From: Acanthopleuribacter pedis
GTDB lineage: Bacteria > Acidobacteriota > Holophagae > Acanthopleuribacterales > Acanthopleuribacteraceae
DNA: 64,000 bases
Assembly (NCBI RefSeq): GCF_017377855.1
Contig: NZ_JAFREP010000016.1
Span: 124,001 to 188,000 of the forward strand
Reading direction: 5' to 3'
A program made the translations under genes and the position numbers. Each line of letters begins with the position of its first letter. Position 1 is the stretch's first letter. Under the pieces are notes generated by a model. The model did not search any database, was not told the origin of the DNA, and saw nothing but the letters and a program-made list of their open reading frames with translations. This document shows, in pieces, positions 53,074-62,415 of this stretch.

Positions 53074-55167
53074 TTAAAACGAATAAGCCAAGGTGGCTTT
53101 GATATTGCGCCCCGGCTCGTAGTCTTGCAAATAGAGTTCCCCAAAACGCGGGTGGAAGGAGACGCCGGTCCGCGACGATTGCGATGCGTAGAATCGATCA
53201 AATACATTGTCAATCCCGAGGGTTAACGCCAATCCCGGCAGGTTTTTGGGCGACCAACGTCCTGAAAGATTGTGGACCGCGTAGGCCTTTTTGCTGTTGT
53301 CGAGGGTGGGGCCGTCCAGGTCAGGCGCCGCGTCGACACCGGCCACATAAAGGCTGTCCCAGTGCAGTTTGAGCGCGGTATTCGGCACCAGAACACCCAG
53401 TTCCAATGCGATGGTATCGCCCTGGGTACGGTCGAGTCGGACCCCGTCCAATTCGGCGTAGCTGTCGAAGGCGTCCAGGTCGCTTTGCGCGGTATCGAAG
53501 GAAAGCAAGGCGTCCCAGATTTTGGTCTGGAAACCAAGCGTGAATTCGCCGCCGTCCAATCGCATATCGCCGATGTTGTCTTTCCAGTATCGGCCGACGG
53601 GGTTGGGGGCGTAGTCGTAGATGTAGTCGCTAAGGGTGGTTTGGAACAGGGTCAAACCCACCGTAAAGCCGGTGCTTTCGCCAAGGCTGGTGGTGTAATT
53701 AAAGCCGATTTCCGTGTTGAGCCCTGTTTCGGCGTCGATTTCGTTGTTGGCCGTTTCGTACAAGCCGGCGCCGACAAACACCTCGCCGATTTCCGGTGCT
53801 TTGAACACCTGGGTGCCGCTGAGACGCCAGGCGAAGGCCTCGTTGACTTGGTGGTGGAAGGCGATGGCGGCGGAAACCCCGTCGAAACCTTCGTCGACCA
53901 AGGTTGCGCCCACATCCGCGTGGTCGTAGCGCAAGCCGGGGACCAAGGCCATTCCGTTTTGAAATTCAATCCGGTCTTCTACAAACAGGCTGGTTTGGGT
54001 CAGTTCCTCATCCGACCGTTCGTCGGCGTCGGTGCGGTATGCCGTATCGTATTGGTTGTGGCTCACCCCGTAGGTGAGGTTGTGGTTGATCGCGCCCTCA
54101 AGTGCCGTGCGGGCGGTGATCCGCAAACCCGTGTTAAGGGCTTCGCCGCGAACATCCGTCGCGCCGCCGAATACCGCGGCCACCCCGGACTCATCACGCA
54201 CCAGTTCGCTTTGGTTGCGGTACAGCGTTGATTCAATACGGGTGTTGTCGCCGACCACCAACTGATGGTTCAGCGCGATGGTATCGCGGGAAAACTCGGT
54301 GGGATAAACCAGCGGCAGGCCGAGGTTGTCGGCGATGGCGATATCGGTCGCCAAACCCATGTCGGGCCGATAGCTGTAATCGCCTTCGTCACGGTACTGC
54401 TCGAACGAAACCTCGAAGCGCTGTTCGGGGGAGGGTTCCCAGCCGAACTTAAACAAGGCGTTGCCGAGCTCACCGGCTAGGCCGCGCACCGTGCCGTCTG
54501 TACCGGGCACGGTTTCGCCTGCCGCGTTGCGAATGGTATCGCCGCCGACGCTGAAATTGTCGCGGTCCACATAGTGATAGTAGGCGAGGAAATCGAATCC
54601 CTGTTGGCCGCGGCCGTAGGCCGCCGCGGTGGCGCCCGCCCGTTCGTTATCGGCGAGGTGGGTTTGAACCCGTGCACCGAAGGACTGGCCGGGTTTCAGC
54701 AAGTCGGCGGCGTCTTTGGTTTCCATCTGAACCGAACCGCCCAGGCCGCCGTGAATAACCGAACCCGCGCCGACTTCAATGTCCACCGCCTTAAGGATGT
54801 CGGCGTGGATCTGCAAGTTGCCCATATGGTGGTACATGTAGGAATTCTGTTGGGCGCCGTCGATGGCGATGTGTAGGTCGCGGTCGCCCAAGCTGCGAAT
54901 GGTGATGCGCTGGTTCAGCGAGTGTGCGCCGCCGACATCCACGCCTGGCACGGTGCGCAACAGGTCACTGATATGGTCGGGTTGTTTGATCGCCACCACT
55001 TGGTCGTCGAATTTGACGGAGGAAATGCGAACCTCCGTCGCCCAGACCGTTAGGTTCTCTTCAACCGTGGTGCCTTGGTCGTCGGTGGTGGGGTTCGCTG
55101 TTTGGGCCGTGAGTGACAGGGGAATCAAGAAACAGGCGAGCCAAAGGGCGCGCTGAAAGTGGGTCAT
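53074..55167 (-). CDS. TonB-dependent receptor (probable metal or siderophore uptake)
   Basis: The product has 697 residues from the ATG at 55167 (MTHFQRALWLACFLIPLSLT signal peptide), with AGAAGG upstream. The plug has DHISDLLRTVPGVDVGGAHS, TIRSLGDRDLHIAIDG and a shortened GAGSVIHGGLGGSVQM in place of the common GxGS-LYG-NA motif. The barrel ends IKATLAYSF. The plug resembles receptors for iron complexes or copper. It heads an operon with PepSY, DUF2271 and DUF4198 genes, and a Fur-like palindrome lies about 100 bp upstream, supporting iron-regulated uptake. Confidence 0.92.
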   Translation of the reverse strand: MTHFQRALWLACFLIPLSLTAQTANPTTDDQGTTVEENLTVWATEVRISSVKFDDQVVAIKQPDHISDLLRTVPGVDVGGAHSLNQRITIRSLGDRDLHIAIDGAQQNSYMYHHMGNLQIHADILKAVDIEVGAGSVIHGGLGGSVQMETKDAADLLKPGQSFGARVQTHLADNERAGATAAAYGRGQQGFDFLAYYHYVDRDNFSVGGDTIRNAAGETVPGTDGTVRGLAGELGNALFKFGWEPSPEQRFEVSFEQYRDEGDYSYRPDMGLATDIAIADNLGLPLVYPTEFSRDTIALNHQLVVGDNTRIESTLYRNQSELVRDESGVAAVFGGATDVRGEALNTGLRITARTALEGAINHNLTYGVSHNQYDTAYRTDADERSDEELTQTSLFVEDRIEFQNGMALVPGLRYDHADVGATLVDEGFDGVSAAIAFHHQVNEAFAWRLSGTQVFKAPEIGEVFVGAGLYETANNEIDAETGLNTEIGFNYTTSLGESTGFTVGLTLFQTTLSDYIYDYAPNPVGRYWKDNIGDMRLDGGEFTLGFQTKIWDALLSFDTAQSDLDAFDSYAELDGVRLDRTQGDTIALELGVLVPNTALKLHWDSLYVAGVDAAPDLDGPTLDNSKKAYAVHNLSGRWSPKNLPGLALTLGIDNVFDRFYASQSSRTGVSFHPRFGELYLQDYEPGRNIKATLAYSF

Positions 55168-55261
55168 GGTGCCTTCTTGCGTCTGGCTTGCGGCCGAGAG
55201 GGAGGGGAGCGAGGGGCCGGAAGCGGGATGGGTCGCGACGCGGTCGATTGTAGCTAGGTGT

Positions 55262-55284
55262 AAATTGAAATTCAATCTCAATTT
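55262..55284. promoter_or_regulatory. Fur-box-like palindrome
   Basis: AAATTGAAATTCAATCTCAATTT has dyad symmetry with three mismatched positions. On the minus strand its core reads TGAGATT-G-AATTTCA, which fits the 7-1-7 architecture of Fur-family sites. It lies 95 bp upstream of the receptor ATG, the expected position for an operator overlapping the promoter. The regulator itself is not in the window. Confidence 0.6.
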
Positions 55285-55539
55285 AAACAAATGCCCCAAT
55301 GACGCCTCTAATTGTGTGCGAAATGCGCTTTTTTGACTTTGTAGCCAGCGTTTATGGTCGGTGTTTGCGCCTCCTGCGTCGTCACCAGCATGATCTGGTC
55401 TATGGACTAGGACTTTTTTCCTAGTTCCGTTCGTGACCTTTTCGTGACCGTCGGCCTACTGACCCATCGCCTTTCAGAACCTATCTTTAGGGGTAACAGA
55501 ACGGACGATGCCGCGCACGGCGGTTTCAGGAGGTGACCC

Positions 55540-56526
55540 GTGTTTCATGTAAAAGGATTTGCTTGGATGCTGCCCTTGGTTTTGGTGTGGACCGCCTGGT
55601 TCGGGTTGGTGGCGCAAGCCGAGGACACCGCTTGGCAGGCGATTGAGGATCAAATCATTTATGATCCCCAGGCCGCGCTCCAGGCTTTAAGCAAGGTCGA
55701 GAAAGACCACGAGCCCGCTCGTGTTTTGTTCCTGCGCAGCCAGGCCTTGCTTAAGATGGGACTTGCCAAGCAAGCCATTGGCGCCGCCCGCGAGGCCGTG
55801 GGTTTGGATGCCGGTGTTAGCAGGTACCACACCCAATACGCCAAAGCTTTGCTGCGCCGGATTTCCAGCGAAACCATGTTCGCCATGACCAATACCGGTC
55901 GCTTTTTGAAGGCCCTGGACAAAGCCATTGAATTGGATCCCAAGGATCCCGAACCGCGCTTGTACAAAACGCTGTTTTTGTTGAATGCACCCGCCATTGC
56001 CGGGGGCAGCCGCGCCAAAGCCGAGGCCGAGGCGGCCAAGTTGGCCGAGGTGAGTGAAGCCTATGGGTTGCTTGCCCAATTGCAATTCCTGCGGGCCGAC
56101 AAGAAATCGGCCGAGGCTCAGCCGCTTCACGAGCGCTTGGTCTCGCTGGACCCCGACAACATCGCCTTCGCCTTTGGTTACGCCCAATACCTGCGCCGTG
56201 CCGAACAAATCGATGCCGCGCTGGCCTTTACCGAGAACAAGCTCGCCGCCCATCCCGACGCCATGCGGTTGGTGTTCGCCCGTGCCGTGGCGCAAATTCA
56301 CGGGGAGCGCGACCTTGCCGCCGGGATCGCGGGTTTGCAGCGCTACTTGCGCGATCAAAAACCCTTCGCCGTCGGCCCGCCGCCCGCCAACGCCTGGTAC
56401 TGGATCGGCGTGGCCCACCAAAAAGCCGGCCAAACCAAAGAAGCGCGCGAAGCTTTCGAAAAAACCTTGGCCGAGAATCCCAAACACCGTGCCGCTGCAA
56501 AACGACTCGCCGAGTTGAACGGTTAA
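55540..56526 (+). CDS. secreted TPR protein
   Basis: A GTG at 55540 follows AGGAGGTGACCC, an almost ideal ribosome site. The 328-residue product has a signal peptide (about 1-28, ending VAQAEDT) and then helical repeats, including RVLFLRSQALLKMGLAKQAI, PRLYKTLFLLNAPAIAGGSR and AWYWIGVAHQKAGQTKEARE. These are typical TPRs for a periplasmic scaffold. The next gene starts 23 bp downstream, so it may be co-transcribed with the carotenoid oxygenase. Confidence 0.85.
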   Translation: MFHVKGFAWMLPLVLVWTAWFGLVAQAEDTAWQAIEDQIIYDPQAALQALSKVEKDHEPARVLFLRSQALLKMGLAKQAIGAAREAVGLDAGVSRYHTQYAKALLRRISSETMFAMTNTGRFLKALDKAIELDPKDPEPRLYKTLFLLNAPAIAGGSRAKAEAEAAKLAEVSEAYGLLAQLQFLRADKKSAEAQPLHERLVSLDPDNIAFAFGYAQYLRRAEQIDAALAFTENKLAAHPDAMRLVFARAVAQIHGERDLAAGIAGLQRYLRDQKPFAVGPPPANAWYWIGVAHQKAGQTKEAREAFEKTLAENPKHRAAAKRLAELNG

Positions 56527-56549
56527 CCCGGTCGTTCCAGGAGGGAATC

Positions 56550-58064
56550 ATGAAATCGTCCGTCTCTTTGAATCGTCGTCAGTTTCTTTCGTTGGGTGCC
56601 GGGCTCGCCGCCCTCGGTTTGGCGCCGGCCGGGTTTGCCGCAAAAAACCAAACCGGCGACGCCGCGCGGCTCCACAAGGCGACCCGCCAAAACGCCGGCC
56701 GTGTCGGTCGCAAGCGGATCACCCAGATAGAGGGTTCCATTCCCAAGGCATTAAACGGCAGCGTCTACCGCGTTGCGCCCGGCCTCAATAACAAGTTCGG
56801 CAAACCACTGCGCCATTACTTTGACGGCGACGCCTTTCTCAGCGCCTTCCACTTCGAAAACGGTCACTGCACCCACCACGCCGATTACCTGGCCACCCGG
56901 GAACGGATCGCCGAACAAAAAGCCCAAAAAATGCTGTACCACGAGTTCGGCACCGCCGCGCCCATGCCCGAGGACCCGTACGCCGATCCGCCCGCTTTCA
57001 AGAACGTGCCGAACGTCAATGTCATGCACCACGACGGCAGACTTTTGGCGTTGAGTGAAGGCGGCGCGCCCATCGCCGTGGATCCCCAAACCCTTGCGGT
57101 CCAGGGCGAATGGCGTTTCAAAGGCACTTTGCCACGGATGGCCTCGTTCACCGCCCACCCCAAATTTGACCATCGCAGCGGCGAAGGTTTCGCATTTGGT
57201 ATTTATCAGGGGGATCCTTTGGCGCTGGTCGCGTTCCGCATGGAAACCGACGGGCGCTTGAAGGAATTACACCGCGTGCCGCTGCCATACTACGCCATGA
57301 TCCACGATTTCTCGCTGACCGATCAGTACATGGTGTTCAGTGTGCCCCCGCTGTACATCGACATTGCCAAGCTGTTCCAAGGTAGCGCGAGCTGCATCGC
57401 TGAAACCCTGACCTTTGCTGAAAAAACACCGGTTAAGTACCTGGTCCTGCGTCGCGACGGCACCGGTGAACCCATCTGGATCGAGGACCAACCCGGCATG
57501 GTGTTCCACAACGGCAACGCCCGTGAGGTGGACGGAAGCATTGTGATGGACAGCATTGCCACCCCGGATGATTCCGTCATGAAATTGCTTTACAGCGCCG
57601 CCAAGAATCGTTTGCCGGAATACACCCAAAACCAGTTGATGCGCCTGCGGCTCGACCTCGTCAACAAAGGCGTGACGCGCCGCGACATCATCACACGCGG
57701 TTTCGAGTTTCCGCGTTTCGACGACCGCCGTGTCGCCGGCGACACCAGGTACTTATACGGATGCGGCGACCACGCCGTCAACCACATGCTGGCCGGTCGC
57801 CTTCATGCTATTGATTTGCATCGCGGTGCCGTCAAAACCGAGGCCTACCAACCCCACCAAGCCTTGGAGGAAGCGGTTTTCGTCCCGCGCGCCGCGAAAG
57901 GAGCGGAAAACGACGGCTGGCTGTTGCTCCAGGGTTACGACGGCCGGCGCAACGAAAACTTCTTCGACATCCGCGACGCCGCATCGCTCAAACGCCAGGC
58001 CCGCCTGTGGCTCGGCACCCACTTCCCACTGGGCTTCCACGGCAACTTCGTCCCCGCCGGCTAG
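56550..58064 (+). CDS. carotenoid oxygenase family protein, Tat-exported
   Basis: The 504-residue protein begins with a Tat-type signal (NRRQFLSLGAGLAALGLA). The four iron-ligand histidines of the family are present in FTAHPKFD, MIHDFSLTDQ, VFHNGNA and the C-terminal GFHGNFVPAG. The LNGSVYRVAPGL opening and DGDAFLSAFHF also fit. It would cleave a C=C bond of a carotenoid, apocarotenoid or stilbene-like compound; substrate unknown. Tat export is unusual but known for some members. The ATG has AGGAGG upstream. A terminator follows at 58079. Confidence 0.92.
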   Translation: MKSSVSLNRRQFLSLGAGLAALGLAPAGFAAKNQTGDAARLHKATRQNAGRVGRKRITQIEGSIPKALNGSVYRVAPGLNNKFGKPLRHYFDGDAFLSAFHFENGHCTHHADYLATRERIAEQKAQKMLYHEFGTAAPMPEDPYADPPAFKNVPNVNVMHHDGRLLALSEGGAPIAVDPQTLAVQGEWRFKGTLPRMASFTAHPKFDHRSGEGFAFGIYQGDPLALVAFRMETDGRLKELHRVPLPYYAMIHDFSLTDQYMVFSVPPLYIDIAKLFQGSASCIAETLTFAEKTPVKYLVLRRDGTGEPIWIEDQPGMVFHNGNAREVDGSIVMDSIATPDDSVMKLLYSAAKNRLPEYTQNQLMRLRLDLVNKGVTRRDIITRGFEFPRFDDRRVAGDTRYLYGCGDHAVNHMLAGRLHAIDLHRGAVKTEAYQPHQALEEAVFVPRAAKGAENDGWLLLQGYDGRRNENFFDIRDAASLKRQARLWLGTHFPLGFHGNFVPAG

Positions 58065-58078
58065 CTCTGGTTCAAGCG

Positions 58079-58112
58079 AAAAGGCGGCACCGCGCGAACG
58101 GAGCCGCCTTTT
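58079..58112. terminator. bidirectional intrinsic terminator
   Basis: AAAAGGCGGC (58079-58088) pairs with GCCGCCTTTT (58103-58112). It separates the convergent carotenoid oxygenase and PhoD genes (stop codons at 58064 and 58115) and has the A/T tracts needed in both directions. Confidence 0.85.
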
Positions 58113-58114
58113 GC

Positions 58115-60358
58115 TTAGAAGATCTCTTCCAGGTCCGTGCCGATGGCGCGGAACTGTTTGGTTTGGAACTTGGCGGGCAGGGTATCGTCCGCGTATTGGT
58201 TGGTGAACACCTCGGCCTCGTCCAAATGGTAGAAGGTGTTGGTCAAATCGGTGTCGTTGACCTCGATCACGCTGAAACCATTGACGCCGGAACGGGTGTA
58301 ACGCATTTGTTTCTCGCCCGTTTCCTCATTGATGACCGGGCTGGCATCGATCATTAAGGCTTCCATGTTTTCGACGAAAACAGCGGCACCGGGAATCGCG
58401 TCAAAGGGCGGACCTTGAACCACGGAACGCATAAAGCTTTTAAAGGAGGATGAGGAAATTCCGGCCGCGGTGAACTCGAACACACCGTTGCCGTGGTTGG
58501 CCGCGTGGGCGTTGTGAATGTCGCCCGCGATCATCACCGTGTTGCCGATACCACCCGCGGCCAAGGTGCCCAGGAAGGTCGCGCGTTTGTTGGGACAGCC
58601 GTCCCACTGGTCAATGTTTAGATAGAAGTTTTGGCGGAACTGGTCGGGCAGGAAATCGATGGTCGAAAGGTCGAGGTTCATCGATGTCATTGAGGTTGAA
58701 TTGCCGATCACGCGCCACGTGGTTGTGGATTGGCTCAGTCGGCCCAGTAACCAGTTTTCTTGGTCCGCGCCCCAGACGTTTTCGCTCTGACCTTGGGTTA
58801 ATTGGAACAATAAACCGGCGTACAAATCAAAGGCGGACTTGACCACGAAATAGCGAGAACCCAAGCCGGAAGGCGAGAAGAAGTCCGCTTTGCCCAGCAT
58901 GAAATAGGCGAAACCAACCGGCAGGCCTTCTTCCTGAATCAAGGGCAGCGGTTGTGGGGAAACCTCGTTGAAGGCGGTCAGCATGGCGTTGGCGACGAAG
59001 GTTGCGATGTTGCCCTGAATGGTGCCGACGGCGCGTTGCTGCGCTTCCGCCTCACCCAAGCCGCCGCCGATCAACTGCTGGATCAGCACGCCGGTCAGCA
59101 CTTGCTTGTAGGGTGCCAAATTGGGATCGTCGATGTTGACATAAGGGAAGAAGTTTTGCGCGACGGCTTCGAAAGGAACACCTTGCGCCGCAAAGACACC
59201 GGTCAAAGTTGCTTGGTCGGCAACCACGGTGCCGGGGAACGCGTCCTCGGGAATGATGTGGTCGGGACGGTAGGTGCGGTAGTCGGTGACCAGTAGGTGC
59301 AGGTTGCTGCCAAACTGGAAGTCACGGTAGATGCGGGTATTGGGGTACAAGGCTTCGTCGCCGACGATCAATTCGCCGTCCCCGTTGAGACCATAATCGG
59401 CGGGCATGTATTCGGCCCAAACCCGTTCCGAATTACGCTTGCGGTCCACATCGCTTTCATCCAAAACAGCGTTGAAGTAGGTACCGGTCACACCCCAGGA
59501 ATCGTTGCTGAATTCGTGGTCGTCCCAAATACAAATCATCGGGAATTGCTCGTGCACTGCTTGGAGCGCGGGGTCGGCGCGGTAGGTCTTGTAAAGGTCG
59601 CGGTAGTTGCTAATCGAACGGGCTGCCAAGGTCGATGCGTCCACGGGAATCGCGGTTTGGGGTTCGCTGAAGCTGATCACACGGCCGCCCAGGTCGTCGG
59701 GCGCATCGAACTGGCCGGTGGTTTCGTAGATGTAATCACCCAGGTGCACCACAAAATCCACATCGCCGATGGTCGACAGGTACTGCAAGGTGTTGTACCA
59801 ACGGCCGCGGTAATCCTGGCAAGACATAAAGGCGAATTTGACGTCAGCGTTGTCTTCCGGGGCGGGCGCCGTTTTGGTGCGGCCGGTGCGCGAGGCCAAG
59901 GTGTCGGTGCCGTTGTCAAATTGGAAACGGTAGTAATAGGTGGTGCCGGGGCTTAACGCGCCCAATTTCAACTTGGCCACATGGTCGAATTCCGGCATCG
60001 CTTCCAATTCGATTTCGGCGATGATGTTGGTGAGTTCGGCGTCCATGGCGACCAACAAGGTCAGTGGCACCGCCTCGGTCGGCGCGGCCGCATTGACGGC
60101 CCGTGTCCAAAAAATGACGCTGTCTTGGCGGGGATCGCCGGTCGCCACCGATTGCGGAAACGATTCGGGGCTGACCACGCCCTCCGGTGGGCTGGGCGGG
60201 TCGGGATCGGGTGTGGTCGGGGTATCGTCGTCATCGTCGCTGCAGGCCGTTAGCAGACCGACGGTGAGCATGCCCTGTGTGGTTAATTTCACAAACTGGC
60301 GACGGTTCATCGCGTGGGGGTTCCGGCTCGGTTCGGAACGGTGGTCATCGCGAGACAT
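58115..60358 (-). CDS. PhoD-like alkaline phosphatase, Tat lipoprotein
   Basis: The product has 747 residues from the ATG at 60358, with AAGGAG upstream. A Tat motif NRRQFVKLTTQG and a lipobox-like LLTAC suggest a Tat-exported lipoprotein, followed by an Asp/Pro/Thr linker. The N-terminal PhoD domain has SVATGDPRQDSVIFWTRA. The phosphatase domain has FAFMSCQDYRG, FVVHLGDYIYE, WDDHEFSNDSWG and VMIAGDIHNAH, giving the metal ligands of the calcium/iron PhoD site. It is longer than classical PhoD because of a central insertion (about 380-480). It releases phosphate from phosphodiesters or monoesters. Confidence 0.9.
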   Translation of the reverse strand: MSRDDHRSEPSRNPHAMNRRQFVKLTTQGMLTVGLLTACSDDDDDTPTTPDPDPPSPPEGVVSPESFPQSVATGDPRQDSVIFWTRAVNAAAPTEAVPLTLLVAMDAELTNIIAEIELEAMPEFDHVAKLKLGALSPGTTYYYRFQFDNGTDTLASRTGRTKTAPAPEDNADVKFAFMSCQDYRGRWYNTLQYLSTIGDVDFVVHLGDYIYETTGQFDAPDDLGGRVISFSEPQTAIPVDASTLAARSISNYRDLYKTYRADPALQAVHEQFPMICIWDDHEFSNDSWGVTGTYFNAVLDESDVDRKRNSERVWAEYMPADYGLNGDGELIVGDEALYPNTRIYRDFQFGSNLHLLVTDYRTYRPDHIIPEDAFPGTVVADQATLTGVFAAQGVPFEAVAQNFFPYVNIDDPNLAPYKQVLTGVLIQQLIGGGLGEAEAQQRAVGTIQGNIATFVANAMLTAFNEVSPQPLPLIQEEGLPVGFAYFMLGKADFFSPSGLGSRYFVVKSAFDLYAGLLFQLTQGQSENVWGADQENWLLGRLSQSTTTWRVIGNSTSMTSMNLDLSTIDFLPDQFRQNFYLNIDQWDGCPNKRATFLGTLAAGGIGNTVMIAGDIHNAHAANHGNGVFEFTAAGISSSSFKSFMRSVVQGPPFDAIPGAAVFVENMEALMIDASPVINEETGEKQMRYTRSGVNGFSVIEVNDTDLTNTFYHLDEAEVFTNQYADDTLPAKFQTKQFRAIGTDLEEIF

Positions 60359-60668
60359 GGAAGGCTCCTTGGTTCTAATTCAAGGCAATCCCGCCGGCTC
60401 AAGGGACGGGTTGCACGAAAAACGCGGGTGGCGCGCGGAGGACAGGGCTGTATCACCTAGGACCGGGTCGCCGGGGCCTCTCCCCATCATAAACGCAGCC
60501 CTAGCGGCGCGCGTATGACCTAACGGTTAAAGACCGACCTCTCGCCTGTACCTCTTTTGAGTGGTTCCTCATTTTCAATGCCGTACTTTAACAAGAAGTA
60601 GGGCCGTCGCCGGTAATTAATTGGTCTGACCGGTGAGATTTTCACAGGCGGATCTGCTTTCGCGGGTT
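60359..60668. other. intergenic region upstream of PhoD gene
   Basis: No gene is supported. It should contain the phoD promoter, but no phosphate-box-like direct repeats are recognised. The last 8 bases with the following repeat end form a GCGGG-TTTAG-CCCGC hairpin. Confidence 0.35.
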
Positions 60669-61023
60669 TAGCCCGCATTTCTCACAAGGGATTCTGCTAC
60701 GGGGCAAATCATGCGATTCCGAGGGGGCGGCCTTCCGCGGGGCGGCCTCCCGCATTACTCCGTTGAGCCGCCTTCGCCTCAGCTGCTACGCCGAATGGTC
60801 GGACCCCGATAGGTCGGACCCCGAATGGTCGGACCCCGAATGGTCGGACCCCGATAGGTCGGACCCCGATAGGTCGAACCCCGAATGGTCGGTCCCCGAA
60901 TGGTCGGACCCCGATAGGTCGGACCCCGATAGGTCGGACCCTTATGCCGTCTCTCGGTCGTAACCTTCGTAATCACAAGGCTTTCAGCTTCTCGCGACGA
61001 ACCCTTGTGAGAAATGCGGGCTA
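60669..61023 (+). repeat. dispersed repeat R2, copy B (355 bp, perfect 22-bp terminal inverted repeats)
   Basis: The ends are perfect inverses over 22 bases (60669-60690 and 61002-61023): TAGCCCGCATTTCTCACAAG plus GG, and its complement. The interior has a left arm with CTCAGCTGCTACGCCGAA, a ten-unit 15-bp array and a right arm with CTTTCAGCTTCTCGCGACGA. Arms match copy A (7632-7915) in opposite orientation. A frame through the array encodes WSDPD/RSDPD repeats because the unit is a multiple of three; I see no ribosome site. Confidence 0.85.
60791..60940. repeat. 15-bp tandem array inside R2 copy B (10 units)
   Basis: Ten contiguous units of two alternating kinds, CCGAATGGTCGGACC and CCGATAGGTCGGACC, occur with only two single-base variants. 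There are no spacers, so this is a minisatellite and not a CRISPR array. Confidence 0.95.
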
Positions 61024-61068
61024 CAGGGCCGGCGTGCGCTGATTAGCTTTGGGTCAAAACCCTTTCGA

Positions 61069-62415
61069 TCAAATACCTTCACCCATAAAGTGATCGCTGG
61101 GTAGGGGCGCGTCCCCTTCGTCACTTGCCTCGGCCGCGGCTTGTAAATGTTCCGGGAAGGGGTTGTTTTGGGCCATGCAAACGCGGTTGCGGCCGTTGCC
61201 CTTGGCTTGATAAAGCTGCTGGTCGGCTTCTTGAATCATCGATGTTAGGTCGGGTCCCAGGAAGGTGCAGACCCCGATGCTGACACTCACGTGCAGGTTG
61301 CCCTGTTCGCTGGGGATCGGCGTGTCTTGTACTTTTTTGCGCAGCTTGTCGAAAAGGGTGAAGGCTTGGTTTGGGGCCAAGTTCACACAGGCGATGCAAA
61401 ATTCTTCGCCGCCGAAACGCGCGATGATATCGCTTTCACGAAAGAACGCTTCCAAAATTTGGGCAATGCCGCGCAGTACTTGGTCGCCTGCCTCGTGGCC
61501 GTAGCGGTCGTTGACCTTTTTGAAGAAGTCCACATCGATCATGGCCAGGGTTAAGCTGAAATGGCGGCGCGCACAATTGGCGTACCATTTTTGAACCGAA
61601 CGGTAGAAGAATCGGCGGTTGTAGAGCGAGGTCAGGTAGTCACGGTTGGCGTTTTCCTGGATTTCCTGGGTGGTCTCCCACATTTCAATGTTTTGAATCA
61701 AGCGACACTGGAATTCTTCACTGGTGAAGGGTTTTTGCAAAAAATCGTTGGCGCCGCTTTTGAGAAAACGCGCCGAGTTCTTGCCTTCCGACTGGCCGGA
61801 AATCCCAATGATGACGAGATCCTGGCGCGCATAGGTTTTGCGCAGTTGTGCACAGAGATCGCCGCCGTTGCCGTCGGGCAAGATGTAATCCACGATGACC
61901 AGGCGGATTTGGCGGTTTTTGGAAAGTATGCCTGTCGCGGCCCCGGCATTGTCACATTCAAATACCTGGAACTGCAGAATGTTGAGGTGATCGCAGATAA
62001 TGCGCCGTGCCGCGGCGGAGTCATCGATCACCAACACGCCGATGGCGGGATTTCGTTTGAGCCGAATCAACAACCTGACGAGGTAATCCACCTCGTGGAG
62101 GTTTTTCTTGAGGAGGTAATCGACGACCCCCATCTCGATGTAGCGGTCTCGAACAAGCTCGTTGTCTTGGCCGGTAAAGATCACAACCGGGATCTGTTTC
62201 GCTTTGACCATCGGAACGACTTCACCGTTGGGTGCGTCGGGAAGCTGGAGGTCAAGCAAGGCGGCAAAATACTGACCCTCTTGACTTTCGAGTAACTTGG
62301 CGGCCTCAGCCATTGACGGGGCGATCTCAACTTCATAACCAAGCTTTTTGACGATGCGGTGCGCCAACATTCTTGCGATCACGCGGCTGTCTTCGACCAG
62401 TAAAATTTTTTCCAA
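61069..62415 (-). CDS. diguanylate cyclase with two receiver domains
   Basis: A TTG at 62415 follows GGGAGG by seven bases and gives 448 residues beginning MEKILLVEDSRVIARML. Receiver 1 (about 1-120) has LLDLQLPDA; receiver 2 (about 133-255) has VLVIDDSAAARR, VIVDYILPDGNG and LQKPFT. The GGDEF domain (about 270-430) has RDYLTSLYNRRFF, AMIDVDFFKKVNDRYGHEAG and an intact GGEEF. RESD five residues before it is a product-inhibition I-site. It makes cyclic di-GMP under phosphorelay control, PleD-like in layout. It is divergent from folP. Confidence 0.93.
   Translation of the reverse strand: MEKILLVEDSRVIARMLAHRIVKKLGYEVEIAPSMAEAAKLLESQEGQYFAALLDLQLPDAPNGEVVPMVKAKQIPVVIFTGQDNELVRDRYIEMGVVDYLLKKNLHEVDYLVRLLIRLKRNPAIGVLVIDDSAAARRIICDHLNILQFQVFECDNAGAATGILSKNRQIRLVIVDYILPDGNGGDLCAQLRKTYARQDLVIIGISGQSEGKNSARFLKSGANDFLQKPFTSEEFQCRLIQNIEMWETTQEIQENANRDYLTSLYNRRFFYRSVQKWYANCARRHFSLTLAMIDVDFFKKVNDRYGHEAGDQVLRGIAQILEAFFRESDIIARFGGEEFCIACVNLAPNQAFTLFDKLRKKVQDTPIPSEQGNLHVSVSIGVCTFLGPDLTSMIQEADQQLYQAKGNGRNRVCMAQNNPFPEHLQAAAEASDEGDAPLPSDHFMGEGI

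Noticed and set aside
60791..60940. Possible CRISPR array
   Set aside because: The 15-bp units are contiguous with no spacers, and no cas gene is present.
60763..60963. 66-residue frame of WSDPD/RSDPD pentapeptides
   Set aside because: The frame stays open only because the array unit is 15 bp without stops. There is no ribosome site, and the flanking arms are non-coding in copy A.
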